A stretch of DNA of 64,000 bases from Rhabdornis inornatus (GCA_013397075.1 VWZS01004365.1:628207-692206), one strand, 5' to 3'; positions 1 to 12,906 are shown, counted from the first letter of the stretch. The notes: generated by a model not told the origin, from the letters alone. Numbers and translations are program-made.

Positions 1-2384
1 AGCACACACACACACTGTCTGTGCCTACTGTTGAAATTGTGCATGTATTCAACATCAAGCCCAAAGAAAAGCTTACTCTGGCCTCATCTAGCCTGTCCCA
101 AAGCCCCTGCTGAACAATGACTGTCAGCAGTCTCCTACCTCCCTTGTGCTCAGTTAAAACTTATTGGTTCTTCGCAGTTTATTAGTACCAGAAGTTACCA
201 TTCCCACCATCTTTTTATTCCTGAATTCATTCCTAAATCCTTCTAGTGCCCTTGATTAACATCTGTGGAGAATAAAACAGGGGCAATTCCTAGAAGAGGG
301 CCACTGAACAATCATCTGAACTGTAGCGATGTTTACCCAAAGTTACAATTCATTCGTATAAGTCCATTTACAGGGTTCATACTAACTGAGAATGAAAATT
401 AAAATCTTACTATATATGTGCACATACCCAGAACATTCCTAACCCCACTATTTTCTTGAATATGTGTAAAACAATAATTTTTAGTAACTTTGAAATGTCC
501 TTTCATCTGCCACCTGAATGCACCCAAGGGTTTGTGTGCCATGCAACATATGCCCAACTCCTTATGGTGTTCAGAAACTCTGTTTCCCATCCCATTTCCA
601 GGCCTTCCTCAAAAGAGGCGATACATGCACAGTTAAATTTCACACACTATTCACAAGAGATAGATTGAATGAAGCCTTTCTGTTTTAAAAGCTAACAGAG
701 TATGATAGTGGAACTTTACAAGACTGGTTAGAAAACTTATTTATAATTTTTATGAAAGTACATTTTAAAATACAAATAGGAATCTCAAAACATTAGTTAA
801 TGGGTTTGGATCATACTGGGCATGCCATATATGACAACCTGTTCAATTTGAAGTATTGAATGATAAAACTGTATTGGTGGAAAGTGACTAGATTCAGAGT
901 CTCTCAGAATGAAAACCAGCCTTTGGCAGTAGTAGAATCTTTCACAATTGCAAAGGAAATATTTTCTTCATTTCAGTCAAATTCATTCAATTACTAGTTC
1001 ACTAAAAGGTGAGAAATTGCCTGGGAGTTGACGAATTATAAATATTTGTTTTCTTCCTCTATTTTAAAAACCAGGTTCAAGAAGATGAGATCTACTAATT
1101 CTATAAGCCATTGCAAGAGCAAAAGGAGATGGCTCAGTCCTCTTCTCTAGCTAAGTCTGCAACCCTTGGTGTGGAGGTTCAACTCTCTGTGATCCAAAGC
1201 TTAGTTTGATACAGCACAACTCTGTGACCTTGGCTCAGTTTTGCTGTGAAAATTGTTTTTTAAGGTATGAGAAAATCCGTGAGCTAAAAAAACCATAAAA
1301 GATAAGAAAAGTAAAAACACATTGACAGCATTGACACTCTTGAGATGGCGATATCAGCTCAAGGGTTGAAGAAGAAAAATACTGACATGGAAAGGTAAAA
1401 AACCCCAAGACAAAAAGCAAATAACAGGAAGCAAATGCAGCAATGCTGAGGAGCAGCCCCTTCCACAGAACAATGCAGGCCTCTGCTTCTCCATCTGATT
1501 GACCTCCTTGTTCTCACAAAGTATCTTGAGGAAAGTAAGAGTGAGTATACTGCACCTTAGCCTAGCCACATGTAGTGACCAGTCCTCTGCCATGTGTATT
1601 AACCAACAAATGACGGCTGCATATTCTTAAAGTGTGTATATTCTCCTGGAAGAGCTTCTTCCAACATGACAGAGCATGCCAGGACAAAAATGATCTAGTG
1701 TCTGAGGGCTATAAGTGGTCTAATGTAGCAATCTAAGAAGAAAAATTATTAGATAAATTTATCCATTTCTTATTTAGAAGAAAGTTAAGTCTGTTTTGCT
1801 TGTATTAAAAAATATGGACTATTTTGTGCTTCTCTAAAAGAATACTCTTTTCTGAAGAAATTGAGTATAAAGACATGATACCCATCCAGTTGAACCAGAC
1901 TAAAATATATAGCAACAACCATATATTAACACATGGAATATACCCATTAAAAATCACATAAATCCATCTTAGCAGTAAATTTACTCAAATAAATGTACAA
2001 AGATTTCATATATCCATCTACCAAAGAGAAGCAACAGATACAAAGCTTGCCATAACAATGTATTTTAATATTTACCAAACATTAGGAGCCAGTCTTTTTA
2101 CAGAAAAAATAAATAAGCAAATATTAATTCAAAATAATACAAACATTATTGTTTGAAACAAAGTTTTGTGATTGTATAAAAACTGCTTTATAATTCATCT
2201 TAGAGAAGGAAGAATTTTTGCAATTCCTTCTTCTTCAGGATTATGAACCTACAACCCCAAGAAAAACATTTAGCCACCAAGAACAGCAGGACCCACCCAA
2301 TCAAAACGTGGCTAAAATGATGGTGCCGTCTGTGGTATTTGGCTTTTCCAATCCTGGTGCAGTTTATGTGGCACCAAGCCTATT
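1..2384. other. AT-rich DNA, no gene recognised
   Basis: The stretch is AT-rich with scattered short open frames of at most 79 codons, none with a recognisable domain. A short CA dinucleotide run sits at the very start. I see no splice-framed exon, RNA gene or clear transposon here. Confidence 0.6.
3..15. repeat. (CA)n microsatellite, short
   Basis: Six and a half CA units at the left edge. The array may continue outside the window. Confidence 0.7.
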
Positions 2385-2830
2385 AGAGACAAAGAGGATT
2401 CAGCTGTCTGAAGGGGGAAAAGGATTCTAGCTCATGAGCTGTCAGGGCTGACTGAGAGGACTTTAAACTAGGTTTGAAGGGGGAAAGGGACAAGACCAGG
2501 CTCACTAGAGATGAGCCTGGGGGTGTCATACCCCTGTTGGGGGTGAAATTGATAGCCCAGGTGAAGTGCATCCATACCAGTGCACACAGTATGGCAAAGG
2601 AACAGGAGGAGCAGGAAGCCATTGTGCAGCAGGAGAGCTATGACAGAGTCTCCATCAGGGAAACGTGGGGGATGGCTCACATGACTGGGGTGGAGTGATG
2701 ATAAAGTTGAGTGCCTGTGGGTAAGGATCAGGGGGAAGGCAGACATCCCGGTAGGAGTCTCTTATAGACCACCCAAACAGGATGAAAAGGCAGTTGATTA
2801 GGAAACTTACCAGGGCAACTTAGAGGACTT
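2385..2830 (+). mobile_element. CR1 LINE fragment, ORF2 endonuclease region
   Basis: This is a decayed piece of the chicken-repeat 1 non-LTR retrotransposon. The 5' part carries the usual lead-in to ORF2, with a TTTAAACTAGGTTTGAAGGG-like block at about 2462-2481. The frame at 2474-2698 then reads through KCIHTSAHSMAKEQEE and EAIVQQESYDRVSIRETW. These match the start of the CR1 apurinic/apyrimidinic endonuclease domain as I remember it, including the ETW motif. Just after that the text jumps from the position expected soon after ETW to a part further along the domain (CLWVRIRG-, then VSYRPPKQDEKA-like). An internal segment of roughly 100 bases or more is therefore missing. A stop codon and loss of similarity follow at about 2800. 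The element is non-functional. The strand is set by the coding similarity; the exact 5' edge is uncertain. Confidence 0.8.
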
Positions 2831-3139
2831 TTTTTTCTGCACCAAAAATTGAACGTAAATTCTTTAATCGTTGAGATACAAGTTAACAAATCCCTACAAA
2901 TTTGAGCTCAAAATCCTCAGACGTGGAAAAATATGAATCTTCTGCTGCATAACCCCAAGAGCAGCTAAACATCACTGCTGTCTTAGGTTTTTTGTATTAA
3001 ATTACTTTTGTCAATGTATAAAAAAGCCCTCCTCAGAATAAAAAAAAAATTAGATTGCAGGCCTGCTGTGTATATGCAATTACAAATAGAGAATATATAT
3101 TATTATACATTGTCAATTAAAGGACTTATGATCAGCTAC

Positions 3140-3285
3140 TCTCTCTACCATCATCTTCCTATGTGGCCTTTCCTAAACCAATTAATGTCACTGAACCTTA
3201 GCTGAATTATAGGATGCATATTTCACAAAGTAGCAGTGAAGTTAAATACATTACAGGTTTAGAGGTCATTAGATAAGATTAGGCA
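3140..3285 (+). mobile_element. MIR/CORE-SINE-like remnant
   Basis: The text follows the order expected from the middle and tail of a MIR-type SINE. There is a TGTGGCCTTTCC block, then TGTCACTGAACCTTAG, then a TTTCACAAAGTAGCAGTGAAG-like stretch, TTAAATACATTACAG and finally TTTAGAGGTCATTAGATAA. Each resembles part of the consensus as I remember it, with many differences, so an alignment is needed. The alternative is an L2-type LINE tail, which shares similar 3' sequence. Confidence 0.45.
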
Positions 3286-3740
3286 GGTAATTTACATACA
3301 AAAAGAAGGAAAGAGCCATCTCTTTTAGTATGATGAGATCCTGTTGGCACATGTTATGATATCTACTTGCCACTGTGATGCTTAGGTGTCCCTGGATGTT
3401 TTGGCATTAAGAATATATATTGATCTTTGACAGCAAAATAATTAATACAGTTTTGATTTTAGTTTGTTGACACGTTTTCAGTTAAATATCTCATTTTCAC
3501 TGAATTGTGTTTTCATATCAGAGAAACAAAGAGGAGATGTGAAATAAATAGGTTCCTCTGTAGAACTGAATGGAAATTAACCACAAGAAAAGGAATTAGT
3601 AAACCATCTGCTCTTCTATGTAGTTGAAATTCTCTCAGAAAATAATATCACAGATAAGTGAGAGAAGGGGATAAAAGGGAATTTATCAAGATCCCAAATC
3701 TGAATTCTTATGTGTTAAAAAATCAGTAGAATAAACTATC

Positions 3741-3826
3741 AAAAGAAAAAAAATTAACAAAAACAAACAAACAAACAAAAACAACGAAAAAAGAAATCCA
3801 CGCAAAAAAAACCCAAAAAACAAACC
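3741..3826. repeat. A-rich low-complexity tract with (AAAC)n
   Basis: About 85 bases are almost pure A and C on the + strand, including AAAC tetranucleotide units and runs of eight A. No retroelement body is recognisable immediately upstream. Confidence 0.75.
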
Positions 3827-6124
3827 GTTAAGGTACTTCCTTGAGGAGAGAACATATACCATGAAGAACGGCTATGAAAACTAAAGTAGAAGAGGATTTC
3901 AGATTTTAAAAGCCATTGTTAATAATACATCATTGCTTATTTAGATGAGTTCTGTTCCATAACCTAGCACCTAAGAAAAATAACTACTGATCCATGCTCT
4001 TACATCAACATGTAAAAAAGTATATTTAATAACTTCAAAAATAATAAATATGTAGAAAACAGAGAAAATAATTTAACAAAACAGGAAACATTGCCAATTA
4101 CACTAAGATGAAAGTTTCTGTGAAAAACATGGCAGGTAATTCTCTGTCACATTCTAAGTAAGGGATGATAGAGAAGTCAGTTTCAAAACAGAAAAGCAAC
4201 CTCATTAAAAAGATCAAAACCAGGTATTTACAATAAAAAACAATCAGTGGTTTTCAGAGATAGACCTTGTATTGGCTATGTAATTGCAGTAGGTGAGTAT
4301 GCAGATATTAGCCTGAAGTCTGCTTTCGAGGCTTAATGGAAACTCATTTCAAGGGTTCAGCTCTGCATGACTAGCTTGTCATAAGGAAAAGCAACCAAAG
4401 ACAATTGGATGTGATACTGACTCCATCATTGCCTTGTATACTGATGGTTACAGGTACTGCATGCCTTATGACTGCTAGCTTAGTTTCCTTTACCTTGGGA
4501 ATATTCCTGATCGGAATTGGAGGGGAGAGGAAGGGCATGTGGGTAACTGTATGCATAGAGACAGCTGCTAAATTCAGTATTTAATATAGTCAGGAATAAG
4601 ACAGTGTTTATCATAGACAATTAAATATGAGGGCATCACATTCCATGTGGAAAAAGGAATTCTTACGGATATGCAAAACTGCAGGCAAAATAAGACTGCA
4701 ATAGCTGTTACAGCCCTACACAGGAAAGCCATAGAGTTGTGCAGTATCTTAGGGTTAATGACTGCAAGTTCGACATGCATTTGAGAAGAAGAAAATGAAA
4801 GTATTCTACAGAATAAAATATATTCTTTGTCAATGACTTATACAGAACACTGGGCTTACAGAAAAAGCATTGGTCCAGATAAATAACTTCTTTATTTATG
4901 TCAAGAATTTTTAAAATGCTACATTTAATTTTAATATCATGATGAGAAGTATTTCTCCTTCGTGATAGGCCTCATTACACTACACTGAGTATAGTGTTTG
5001 CCTTATTTAACAATTTTTATCAATCATTTAACAATGGATAATGCACTCAATGCCGATAGAAATACAAGCAACAAAGGCGCAAGGGTACAATCGACTAGGA
5101 AAAACAATTTCTCTCTTAGAGCATGATAGTACTATTGCAGTGAAATAAGAAAAATGTGGCTATTAAATGAAATCTCTCAAGATGGTAAGAGGAATCTTTT
5201 TGAATTCTGATTTTTATTTTATTAAAATTCTTAATATTTGCAACCTTTGTTTTACACTAACTTATACTTTCTAGTCTAAGGAAATGTGGGTGTAGCTAAC
5301 ATTTCTGTTCATCAATAGGCCAGTCACAGTTTATGAGAACTTGCATGCATCTCAATTGAGAAGAATTGAAGGTATAATATAATATATATCTCTCAAAAAG
5401 ACACTTTAAACCCCAAACTCCAAACTGATTAATTCAACACCACAGCTAATGACACATCTAAAATTCTTCAATTTCTACAGCATGTATATAAAAATATTAT
5501 TATATCTATATATAGGTACTAATAATGATGAGCAATTTACTCATATGCTTCTTCATTTAAAGAAATAACATGTTCAAATCTCTTCTTTTGTCTTAGAGAG
5601 AACTATAATAAGCATAAAGATTTCATATGATACTACTCTGCTCTTGCTGCAAGTTGCTAAGGCCATCAATGCATAATGGAAGTGTTTGAGTTGTGATGTC
5701 TGTCAATTGACTAAGCTGTTCATAAAATTGTTTTCCTAGAGCTTCTTTAGCCTTGCAAAGTCAAATTATAGAGAAGATATCATCAGTCCTCTAAATTTAT
5801 GTGCTCTAAAAATTCTGGATTGTGTTTATCTCAACAATAAAAAAACCCACAATGACTTGTCTGTTAAGCAGTTATGATTCTGTATGAATAATAAAAAATT
5901 ATATAAATATTCAGAAGTGATCTACCCTGGCAAATGGAATATTTTTGTTTTCCATTAGCCCTTTTAAACTAATTAATGAATTAATGAGTGAAAAGAAGCA
6001 ATATCAGACCTCAGTAGACTGAAGTGAGGTCACTCCGGTGCCATTTTCAATTAATGTTAGCATTTCATATGCATTACATACTATTGAATGATGACTCTTT
6101 GTGTGTTGAGACTATTTCATAGCT

Positions 6125-6225
6125 GGAAAAGGGACCAAGGACCTGGTGCTGGGCTGATTCAATTCTTTGTTCTTCCACTGACTCACCTTGTCTCCTCAAG
6201 TGAGCCACCAAAGGTGGCAGCTACT
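6125..6225 (+). mobile_element. MIR-like SINE core remnant
   Basis: The segment GGGCTGATTCAATTCTTTGT followed by TCTTCCACTGACTCACCTTG matches the B-box end and core of MIR-type SINEs (GATTCAATTC-like then CTGCCACTGACTCACTG-like). Similarity fades after the CTCAAGTGAGCC block. The fragment is short and diverged. Confidence 0.4.
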
Positions 6226-6321
6226 TGAAGTGCACCTACTTGGAGGAGTGATGTGGGGCACAATTAAATAAAAGCACTAAACACCAGCATTTAACTGATG
6301 AAAGCAGCAATAGAAGTACAA

Positions 6322-6353
6322 ATATATATATGTGTATATATATATATATATAT
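6322..6353. repeat. (TA)n microsatellite
   Basis: A 32-base AT dinucleotide run with one TGTG interruption at 6331-6334. Confidence 0.85.
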
Positions 6354-6553
6354 TTAAATCTGCCTATAAAGAGACCACCATATTTGGAGGCCTGTTGATG
6401 TTTGTTTTTTTTAATGGGACTACTGACAGCCAATACTACTAGCATGCCTTGTGGAAGAACTGCTAGAGAATAAAATGGTTTGTGTAGCTAAGCAATAAAA
6501 GAAAGGTTTCTCTGCAGCAATTTTTCAAAACATTGCATGGGGTTTTAACTATG

Positions 6554-6581
6554 TGACTCCTATTGACTTAAATGGGAGTCA
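6554..6581. repeat. Small inverted repeat, 11-bp arms
   Basis: The arms TGACTCCTATT (6554-6564) and AATGGGAGTCA (6571-6581) pair with one G-T wobble around a 6-base loop. The TTGACTTAAATGGGAGT text resembles a motif common in old sauropsid interspersed repeats, so this is probably part of a decayed repeat. Confidence 0.55.
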
Positions 6582-8335
6582 TGCAGCTAAAAAAGCATAC
6601 AACACTTTGAAAATGGATGCCTAAGTGTTTTGTCAATAATAATATGTAAGTAATAAAATGGGATTCATTTTTTTCTTCTCAAGACATATAAACATTATGT
6701 TTATATCAGTATAATTACTGACTTTCTGTAGCTTGATAGCTAGTCTTTAGTCATACTATAATTGGCATCCGGATCACATAATGTCATTTTAATGTGTTCT
6801 TCAGAACACATATTACATTATTAGATTCTTGCTGTGAAAGAAGTGCAATACAACTATATCATAAAAAAACTGCAACAATGCTAACTCAAAAAATCATTCC
6901 CCATTCAAAATGCAATACAGATCAATGTCTGAGTAATAATTTTCTGTAAATATTTTCAAATTGTGAACACAGCTAATTTCTGGGGGAAGAAAATAGGTTT
7001 GATGCATACTGCCTATACACTGAGAAAAAGACCATATGGAAAGGCCTTGAAAGGATTGTTTCAGGCAGTCAGAAGGGAAGAAAACTGTTCCCTCACTAAC
7101 TGATAGCTTATGAAACATTTCCATATCAAAAGTTTTCTGCATTCTGATTGGATAGGAGCAGCCAACTATTTGAAAAAGCCCAGGTTTAATGGTATGTCTC
7201 ATTAGCTGAAGTCTTTATTCACACCTCTGTTAACTGGCTGATGCCCTTATCCTTCAGCAATTTTGAGAGGATAGACAAGCCAAATGCTGGGACTTGTAAA
7301 ATGGATTATTTTTTTCATGCTTATTGAGGAACAATTGTTCCTCTATACTCAGTCTGCTATTTCTCATTGATTGCAAGCAAATCCTGAGCTTAATCTGACT
7401 CTCAAGCTATGAAAGATAATTTGTAAAAAAGAAGAAAAAGAAAGGAAAAAACTATTGCACTGATGAATTCATGACATGTAAAGAATATTTAAGAAGAACA
7501 GGACTAAAAGAGACAGAGAGGACAGAGCTATTTTAATGTGTTTAAAGTAGACACATGGAGGAAATGCTAGGAAGATACTAGCTCAGAGAATATTCACAAG
7601 GGCTGGCTACAGCAGTTATGAGAGGAGAGTATAAACTATTTCACTGTTTAATAATACCAGGTACGGAGTGATTACAATATTTTAAGATATCATCACAAAG
7701 TAGACACAGCTTTTATTTAGCCTATTATGTAGTTTTGCAAGCAGAAAATATGAATCCTGGAATAATTGTGTTAAGAAAATTTTTAGAAATGGGAAGTCAG
7801 AAGAGGAATTACAAACTTAGCCAGAAAGTTCTACAGTATGTGTTAGCCTTGACCTGCTGTTATAACCTACTTCTACTGGACAGAAGCTGCCAATTGTGTT
7901 GTAATGTGGTGATTTTACCAGGTAGACAAACACCTCCTAGAAAATACAAGATCATCGCAAGAAGTTTATTGTATTGAAAAGGCTTGACAGTTTATATGGC
8001 ATTTCTTGGAAACTCATTTAATATCTTAGCACTTTGTAAAAACAACATTCTGAAGAATAATTAAAAGAATAGGCCTGATCATATTTGCAGTATATTAAGT
8101 GAACTATTATAATTTATGAATCTTGCAGCTGTCTGAAAGATGAGAGATGTTTGTCTGAGTATAAAACAAGTCAGGACCTGTGTTTTTACTTCCTAGAGAG
8201 GAAAAATGTTAAAAAAATTAAAAGACGTCGTGAAAGCTTTAACAGCTGCAGTAAGAAACATTACATTAACAAAGATGTTCATAAATATTTGGTGTGGTTT
8301 ATAAGATTTGATTATATTTTAATTCTGAAGTCATT

Positions 8336-8545
8336 GAAAACCTTATGAAATTCAACAAGAGCAACTATAAGGTCTGTATGTGGGAAAACACAATCCAGGA
8401 GTACAGCACTGGCTGAGATTTACCTGGCAGGAGAGCAGCTCTGTGGAAAGGGACCTGGGGATACAGGTGGACAACAAGCCCTATAGAGTGAGCAGTGTGT
8501 TGCTTCTGTGGCAAAGAAGTCAAGAGAATGCTGGGCTGCAAAATA
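8336..8545 (+). mobile_element. CR1 LINE fragment, RT C-terminal region
   Basis: This is a decayed coding piece of CR1 ORF2. Reading from 8336, the + strand gives ENLMKFNKSNYKV, close to the CR1 text NLMKFNKxKCKV. After a stop codon and shifts, the frame at 8380-8574 gives ESSSVERDLGIQVDNK, matching the ES-S-xEKDLGVLVDxK block that follows the polymerase core in CR1. The similarity continues through a cysteine-less CA-AKKANGILGC-like stretch to about 8545. Both ends are truncated and the frame is broken, so it is inactive. It lies on the same strand as the endonuclease fragment 6 kb upstream. The two are too far apart to be assumed a single insertion. Confidence 0.75.
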
Positions 8546-9452
8546 ATAATGTAAACATATACAAAAGAACATGAAAGTCCAGAATCATTATATATCACAT
8601 TGACAAAATGGAAGATGGATTTGCTAAAAGTTAGCCACATCAGCTGTGAATTTATTTACTTTCTTCCTGGAATATCTGCACTGCTGTCAGTGACTGCTGG
8701 TCTTGAGGACCCACCTGGGTTAAATTGAAACCTCTACAAGTGGAAGTATCAACATGCAGCCATGGTCACATGGAACTTGGTTTAACCATCTGAGTACTTA
8801 ATTTGCTTCTCCAGCAGTTTCTGCAGCCCACACTCAGCTCCTTGATGCTGAAAATATCCTGCCACTGGTACTTTTGCTGTTGTGTGTGAAGCTTCTGCAG
8901 CTTAATCTAAGTAAACCTCACAAAAGACCCAGTAGAGTGCCTATGAAAACAGATTAACCAAAGATTCTGAGAGTGTATTCAGATACTACAAACCAGCACA
9001 GAAGAGAGCAATTGCAATGTAAATTATCATAAAACACCTGACTTGAGGAGGCTTCAGAGGTTTTTCTACAGACTGGGTTAATGAATAACATTTCAGGCAA
9101 CATACTCAGTACAAGTCAAGGCATATGCTCACTATTAAACATGCCACAGGTGTAAGCAAGTGTGACTTCAATTGAGTTGTTCCTGCTTGTACTAAATTTG
9201 GCCTAGATCCAGAATGACTACCAGCAGGTCCAGTTTATGGTCCTCCAGATGATATATCTCTCACCACAGCACAAAACTAAAAATAAAAAGAAATAAAATG
9301 ACGGACTGTGTTATGATGACCACACTATACAGTTAGTTGATCTTAGCACAGTTACATTTCCTCATAACCTGGTTTTCTAAAGGTTCTGGTAGCCCAGTCC
9401 TGATAAAGGAATTTTCCACTGCTTCCTGCCCTACCCTAGTCCTCTCTTGCAG
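8546..9452. other. Unassigned AT-rich DNA
   Basis: No gene or repeat is recognised. The last 45 bases (about 9410-9452) are pyrimidine-rich and end in TCTCTTGCAG, which has the form of a vertebrate 3' splice site. Confidence 0.5.
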
Positions 9453-9834
9453 GCTGTTTCCTGACTGTTGGTAGAGGCTGCATATCCATGCTTCAGCCCA
9501 CAGTCCAATACCATCACAGATCCACTTTCAGAAACATCTTAAATTTGGCAGATAGTGAAAACAACTCCTGGAACATGGACAGGCTTTCCATTCCACATTC
9601 CCGATATGGAAGAGGGAATCCCCAGCAAAGGGTTGGGGTAGACAGTGTCATTTGCAGTACTGTAATGTCTGCACTGCACTGTTTAAACAATGAAAACCCT
9701 CAGCCATATATGAAGGAGGCAATGGAGGCAGCAGAACTGTTGCATCCTAAAGCTGTGTCTTTCCTAGAGAAAGAACCTGCCTTCTGAACTCAAAAGAAAA
9801 TAAAATGGTAGTGAGAAAATAAAAAAAAAAAAAA
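9453..9834 (+). other. Orphan open frame with acceptor-like start and mRNA-like 3' end
   Basis: A frame stays open from just after an acceptor-like tract (AG at 9451-9452) to a TGA at 9785-9787, about 111 codons. The first ATG is at 9488 and gives 99 residues. AATAAA follows at 9799-9804 and a run of 14 A at 9821-9834, about 16 bases further on. Seen directly: acceptor-like sequence, open frame, poly(A) signal and genome-encoded A run, all in the right order and spacing. The predicted protein has no motif I know; its C-terminal half (PYMKEAMEAAELLHPKA) could be helical. It may be a terminal exon, a processed retrocopy of an unknown mRNA, or coincidence in A-rich DNA. I found no flanking target-site duplication. 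Confidence 0.25.
9799..9804 (+). promoter_or_regulatory. AATAAA polyadenylation-signal match
   Basis: This hexamer lies 12 bases after the TGA of the orphan frame and 16 bases before an A14 run. AATAAA is frequent by chance in DNA of this composition, so only the spacing makes it notable. Confidence 0.3.
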
Positions 9835-12800
9835 GAAAGAGGTCCCTCAAACTATCTCTCAGCTCACCATGAGCATCAGCCACTTTTTAGCCTGACAAAA
9901 TAAGCACTTATTTCTGACATAGAAAACACAGTCTGAAATCACATAAAATCTAATTGTATATTTAAGACCCATGAAAACAAACACATGAGAGGATGAGATA
10001 TAATTCAAAAGAACCACAAACAACTTGGATTTCATTGTCGGGCCATGCATTTAAATACGAAGAGCTGCCCCACACAACACACCATTTCGTAAAACTACAA
10101 ATCCATAAATGATAAAGAAACTGGTTTGTTTGGGTCAAAGCCCATTGAAACAGTGCCACCAGCCTGGTACCCAAAGGGAGCCTGGGGCCATTGTGAATGG
10201 TAGCCTGTGCCTTTCAAACCATTTTTTTCGCCCCTATGGCTTAATTTCATTCCTGAAAGCCAGAGGAGTACTAAAACTGAATGAGAGCTATGCTCAGCTG
10301 TCAGCACCTGTCCTTCTTCCATCCATTAACACTCCCTAATCTGAAAAATTCACTAGCCCTATAGGTTCCCACACCACACACCAGTTATGCTGATTAGAAA
10401 ATTCACGCTTCAGTATTAGTGCTGATTAAAAAGGTTTCCCTGTGCTTTATGCAGATGTTGAATATTCATCAACAGTGTCTGGTTTAAGAAATGATAAATA
10501 GCATAGGAAATAATTTTATAACTACATCAAAAACTTATTTGTAGTGTTCAGCAATGTCCCCCTACAGCCTAGTTTATAAACAAATTATCTGAATTATTAA
10601 TTTATCATGCAGGGACTGAAAAAAGGAAAAAAATCCCAGTGGGTTATTACAGTCCTTCACAGGAAATGAATATCTCCTGGCACTAATGACATCATCAATA
10701 ACAAGAAGTTTATTTCCAAAGGACTCAACTCAAAATTGAATTAACTGTATATGATACTTTCAAATTAAATGAGTTAAGGGGTTCAGTACTTGGATTAATG
10801 TAACAGTTCTAGAGTAAATTTATTTTTAGTAGATTAAAAACAACAATAAAAGCTATAATAAAAGCCCTTTTGAACTCCAAAATAAATGCACAATTTAAAG
10901 GAAATATTCATTTAGTCTGTTGACAATATGGAAATTATTTACTTCTGTTTCGAGCTCCCATTTGTTTAAAGGACTCAGCAAGAACACTTGTAGATAATAA
11001 ACATAGCAGTGATGCCAGTGATGCTGGAGCTGTGACAGAAAAGCAAATCTTAGCAATGAAATTCCCATTTTCTTATACTTTTTTTGGTAGTTTTTATCTT
11101 TCTGGATGACAACAGCACAAAAAAGTAAAGAGAGAGTACTCTACATTGCATGATGCCCATTTTGAAGTCATCTTTGAAACAACAAATCAAACATCCCAGA
11201 CACATAACAGAGAGCAGAACTTCTTGAATCTCTACTTCCTGTTTGTTACAAAAGACAGTTGACCAACACAATTAAATGGAAACTTAATCCAAAAAGTTAC
11301 CTTATAAAGGGAGAAATAATGACGTTCATATTTATGGCAACATAGAAAATGTAACTGATGTTGTGCTGGGGAAAAAACAAACAAACATAAAAAGACCAAA
11401 ACCAACAATCCAACGAAAACATATAAAAAACCTGCAACAAAAACTCTAAGGGAATAACAAGATTGTGGGGATTCCTCGAACTCCAGAAAAAAAACCAAAC
11501 AAATATTAGATTCTAGAAACCTGTCTGGTTTAACTATTTTGATATTCACATATATGCACTATTCAGACAGAATCAATGTCAAGTCCTTTTCCATTATTTC
11601 TTTTGATGGAATTACGTTTCTAAACACAAAGGAAGACTAACCACTGCATTGTTGAGGCGCTGAACAAATACTGAGCAATTTTTTTTGATGCTGAAGCATC
11701 ATTCATTTGCAAAAAAAAGGCAATGAATATGCAGACAGATGCCAATATGAGAGGGGTGAAAAGTTATGCACTGTCTTTCTTTTCAAAGGGAAAGAAAAAT
11801 GCTTTTCTATTGTGAAAACCGCTTCTCCTTTCAGCTGCCTTTGACTCAATCTTCCAAGGGAGACTTTATTGACAGAAGAAGCAGAAAACAGACACTGATG
11901 TTTTGGAGACTGAGGAGCAAATTGCTTCTCAACAGACCCTTCTGCAGTTTCTCCTGAAGAATAAATACCTTAAATCTACAAATCTAAAATTACAAAACTG
12001 ACCAAAGCATTTTGCTTTTCCGTGTCCTTATGTCCAGCTTTCTGGTCATAACTTTTATGAAATGGGGAACTATAAACATAAAATCAATTTTCAAGCATTT
12101 TCTTAATAGAGGTGGTGATAAAAACAAGCCAGGAAGCAGTGGTAGACAAATAGCCAATTTCCTTTTATGACTTGTTGTGAGACCTCGAAAATGGAGTCAG
12201 CAACAAGAACTGAAATTTGACATTCAAGAAATCCATGGGGAGGGAAGATGAGAGGGCATGCAATTATGGAGGAAGCTGGAAATTTTCCTTGAATTTAGTA
12301 AACTACTTTTTCTTTTTTAGAAAACCATCATAACACAGTAACTTTTTATAGAATGTTGAGTATAAGAGAGGTTTTATGAGGCTGTTACAAGAAGTCACCA
12401 CAATTATGTACTGATGTGTAAAAAGAGGAAATTATATATAATCATAAGCACACACCAAATAGCTGATGTGAAGCCAGGTGATAATTGCTAAATTATATAA
12501 ATGAAAAGATATTATTATTATTATTGGTGGTGGTGATGATGATGATTGGTTCTTTGGCACATTCCAGGAGCTGCTTCGCTAGGCACACTGTATAAAGTAT
12601 AAAAAATGTTGTCTGTGCTAAGAATCAAGTGCTTTAAAGTCCCACTCTGTATTTTTCACTTGCCCAAGTCAAGAAATTATATTTAAAAAAATCTGGGTAG
12701 CATCAGAAATCCATTTAAATCAGCTAATGGCAGAAGCATTTCTTAATTTTCATTGTATATTTTCTATTCCCATAGTCCTTTTTATTTCATTACGTTAGTT

Positions 12801-12906
12801 GCTTTAGCCATTGTAAACAGAAACTGCCGTCAGCCTGAGATGCTGCTGTTCATTTCTGCTGCACATTTAAGTGTGAGAACCTGTATTTCACATACTTACA
12901 ATGCTA
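9835..12906. other. AT-rich DNA, no gene recognised
   Basis: Open frames are at most 105 codons on either strand and show no family signature. A compound trinucleotide microsatellite lies near 12.5 kb. The 10430-10650 part has runs such as GAATATTCATCAA and may be non-coding regulatory DNA, but this cannot be shown from one sequence. Confidence 0.55.
12511..12546. repeat. Compound microsatellite (ATT)5-(GGT)3-(GAT)4
   Basis: Three adjacent trinucleotide arrays of different unit follow without a gap. Each differs from its neighbour by simple base changes. Confidence 0.85.

Larger units (their letters stand above)
2831..8335. other. AT-rich DNA with simple repeats and old SINE traces, no gene
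   Basis: No coding gene is recognised. The stretch holds an A-rich low-complexity tract near 3.75 kb, a TA dinucleotide run near 6.3 kb, two weak MIR-like remnants and one small hairpin near 6.56 kb, each listed separately. Open frames here are at most 102 codons and look accidental. Confidence 0.6.
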
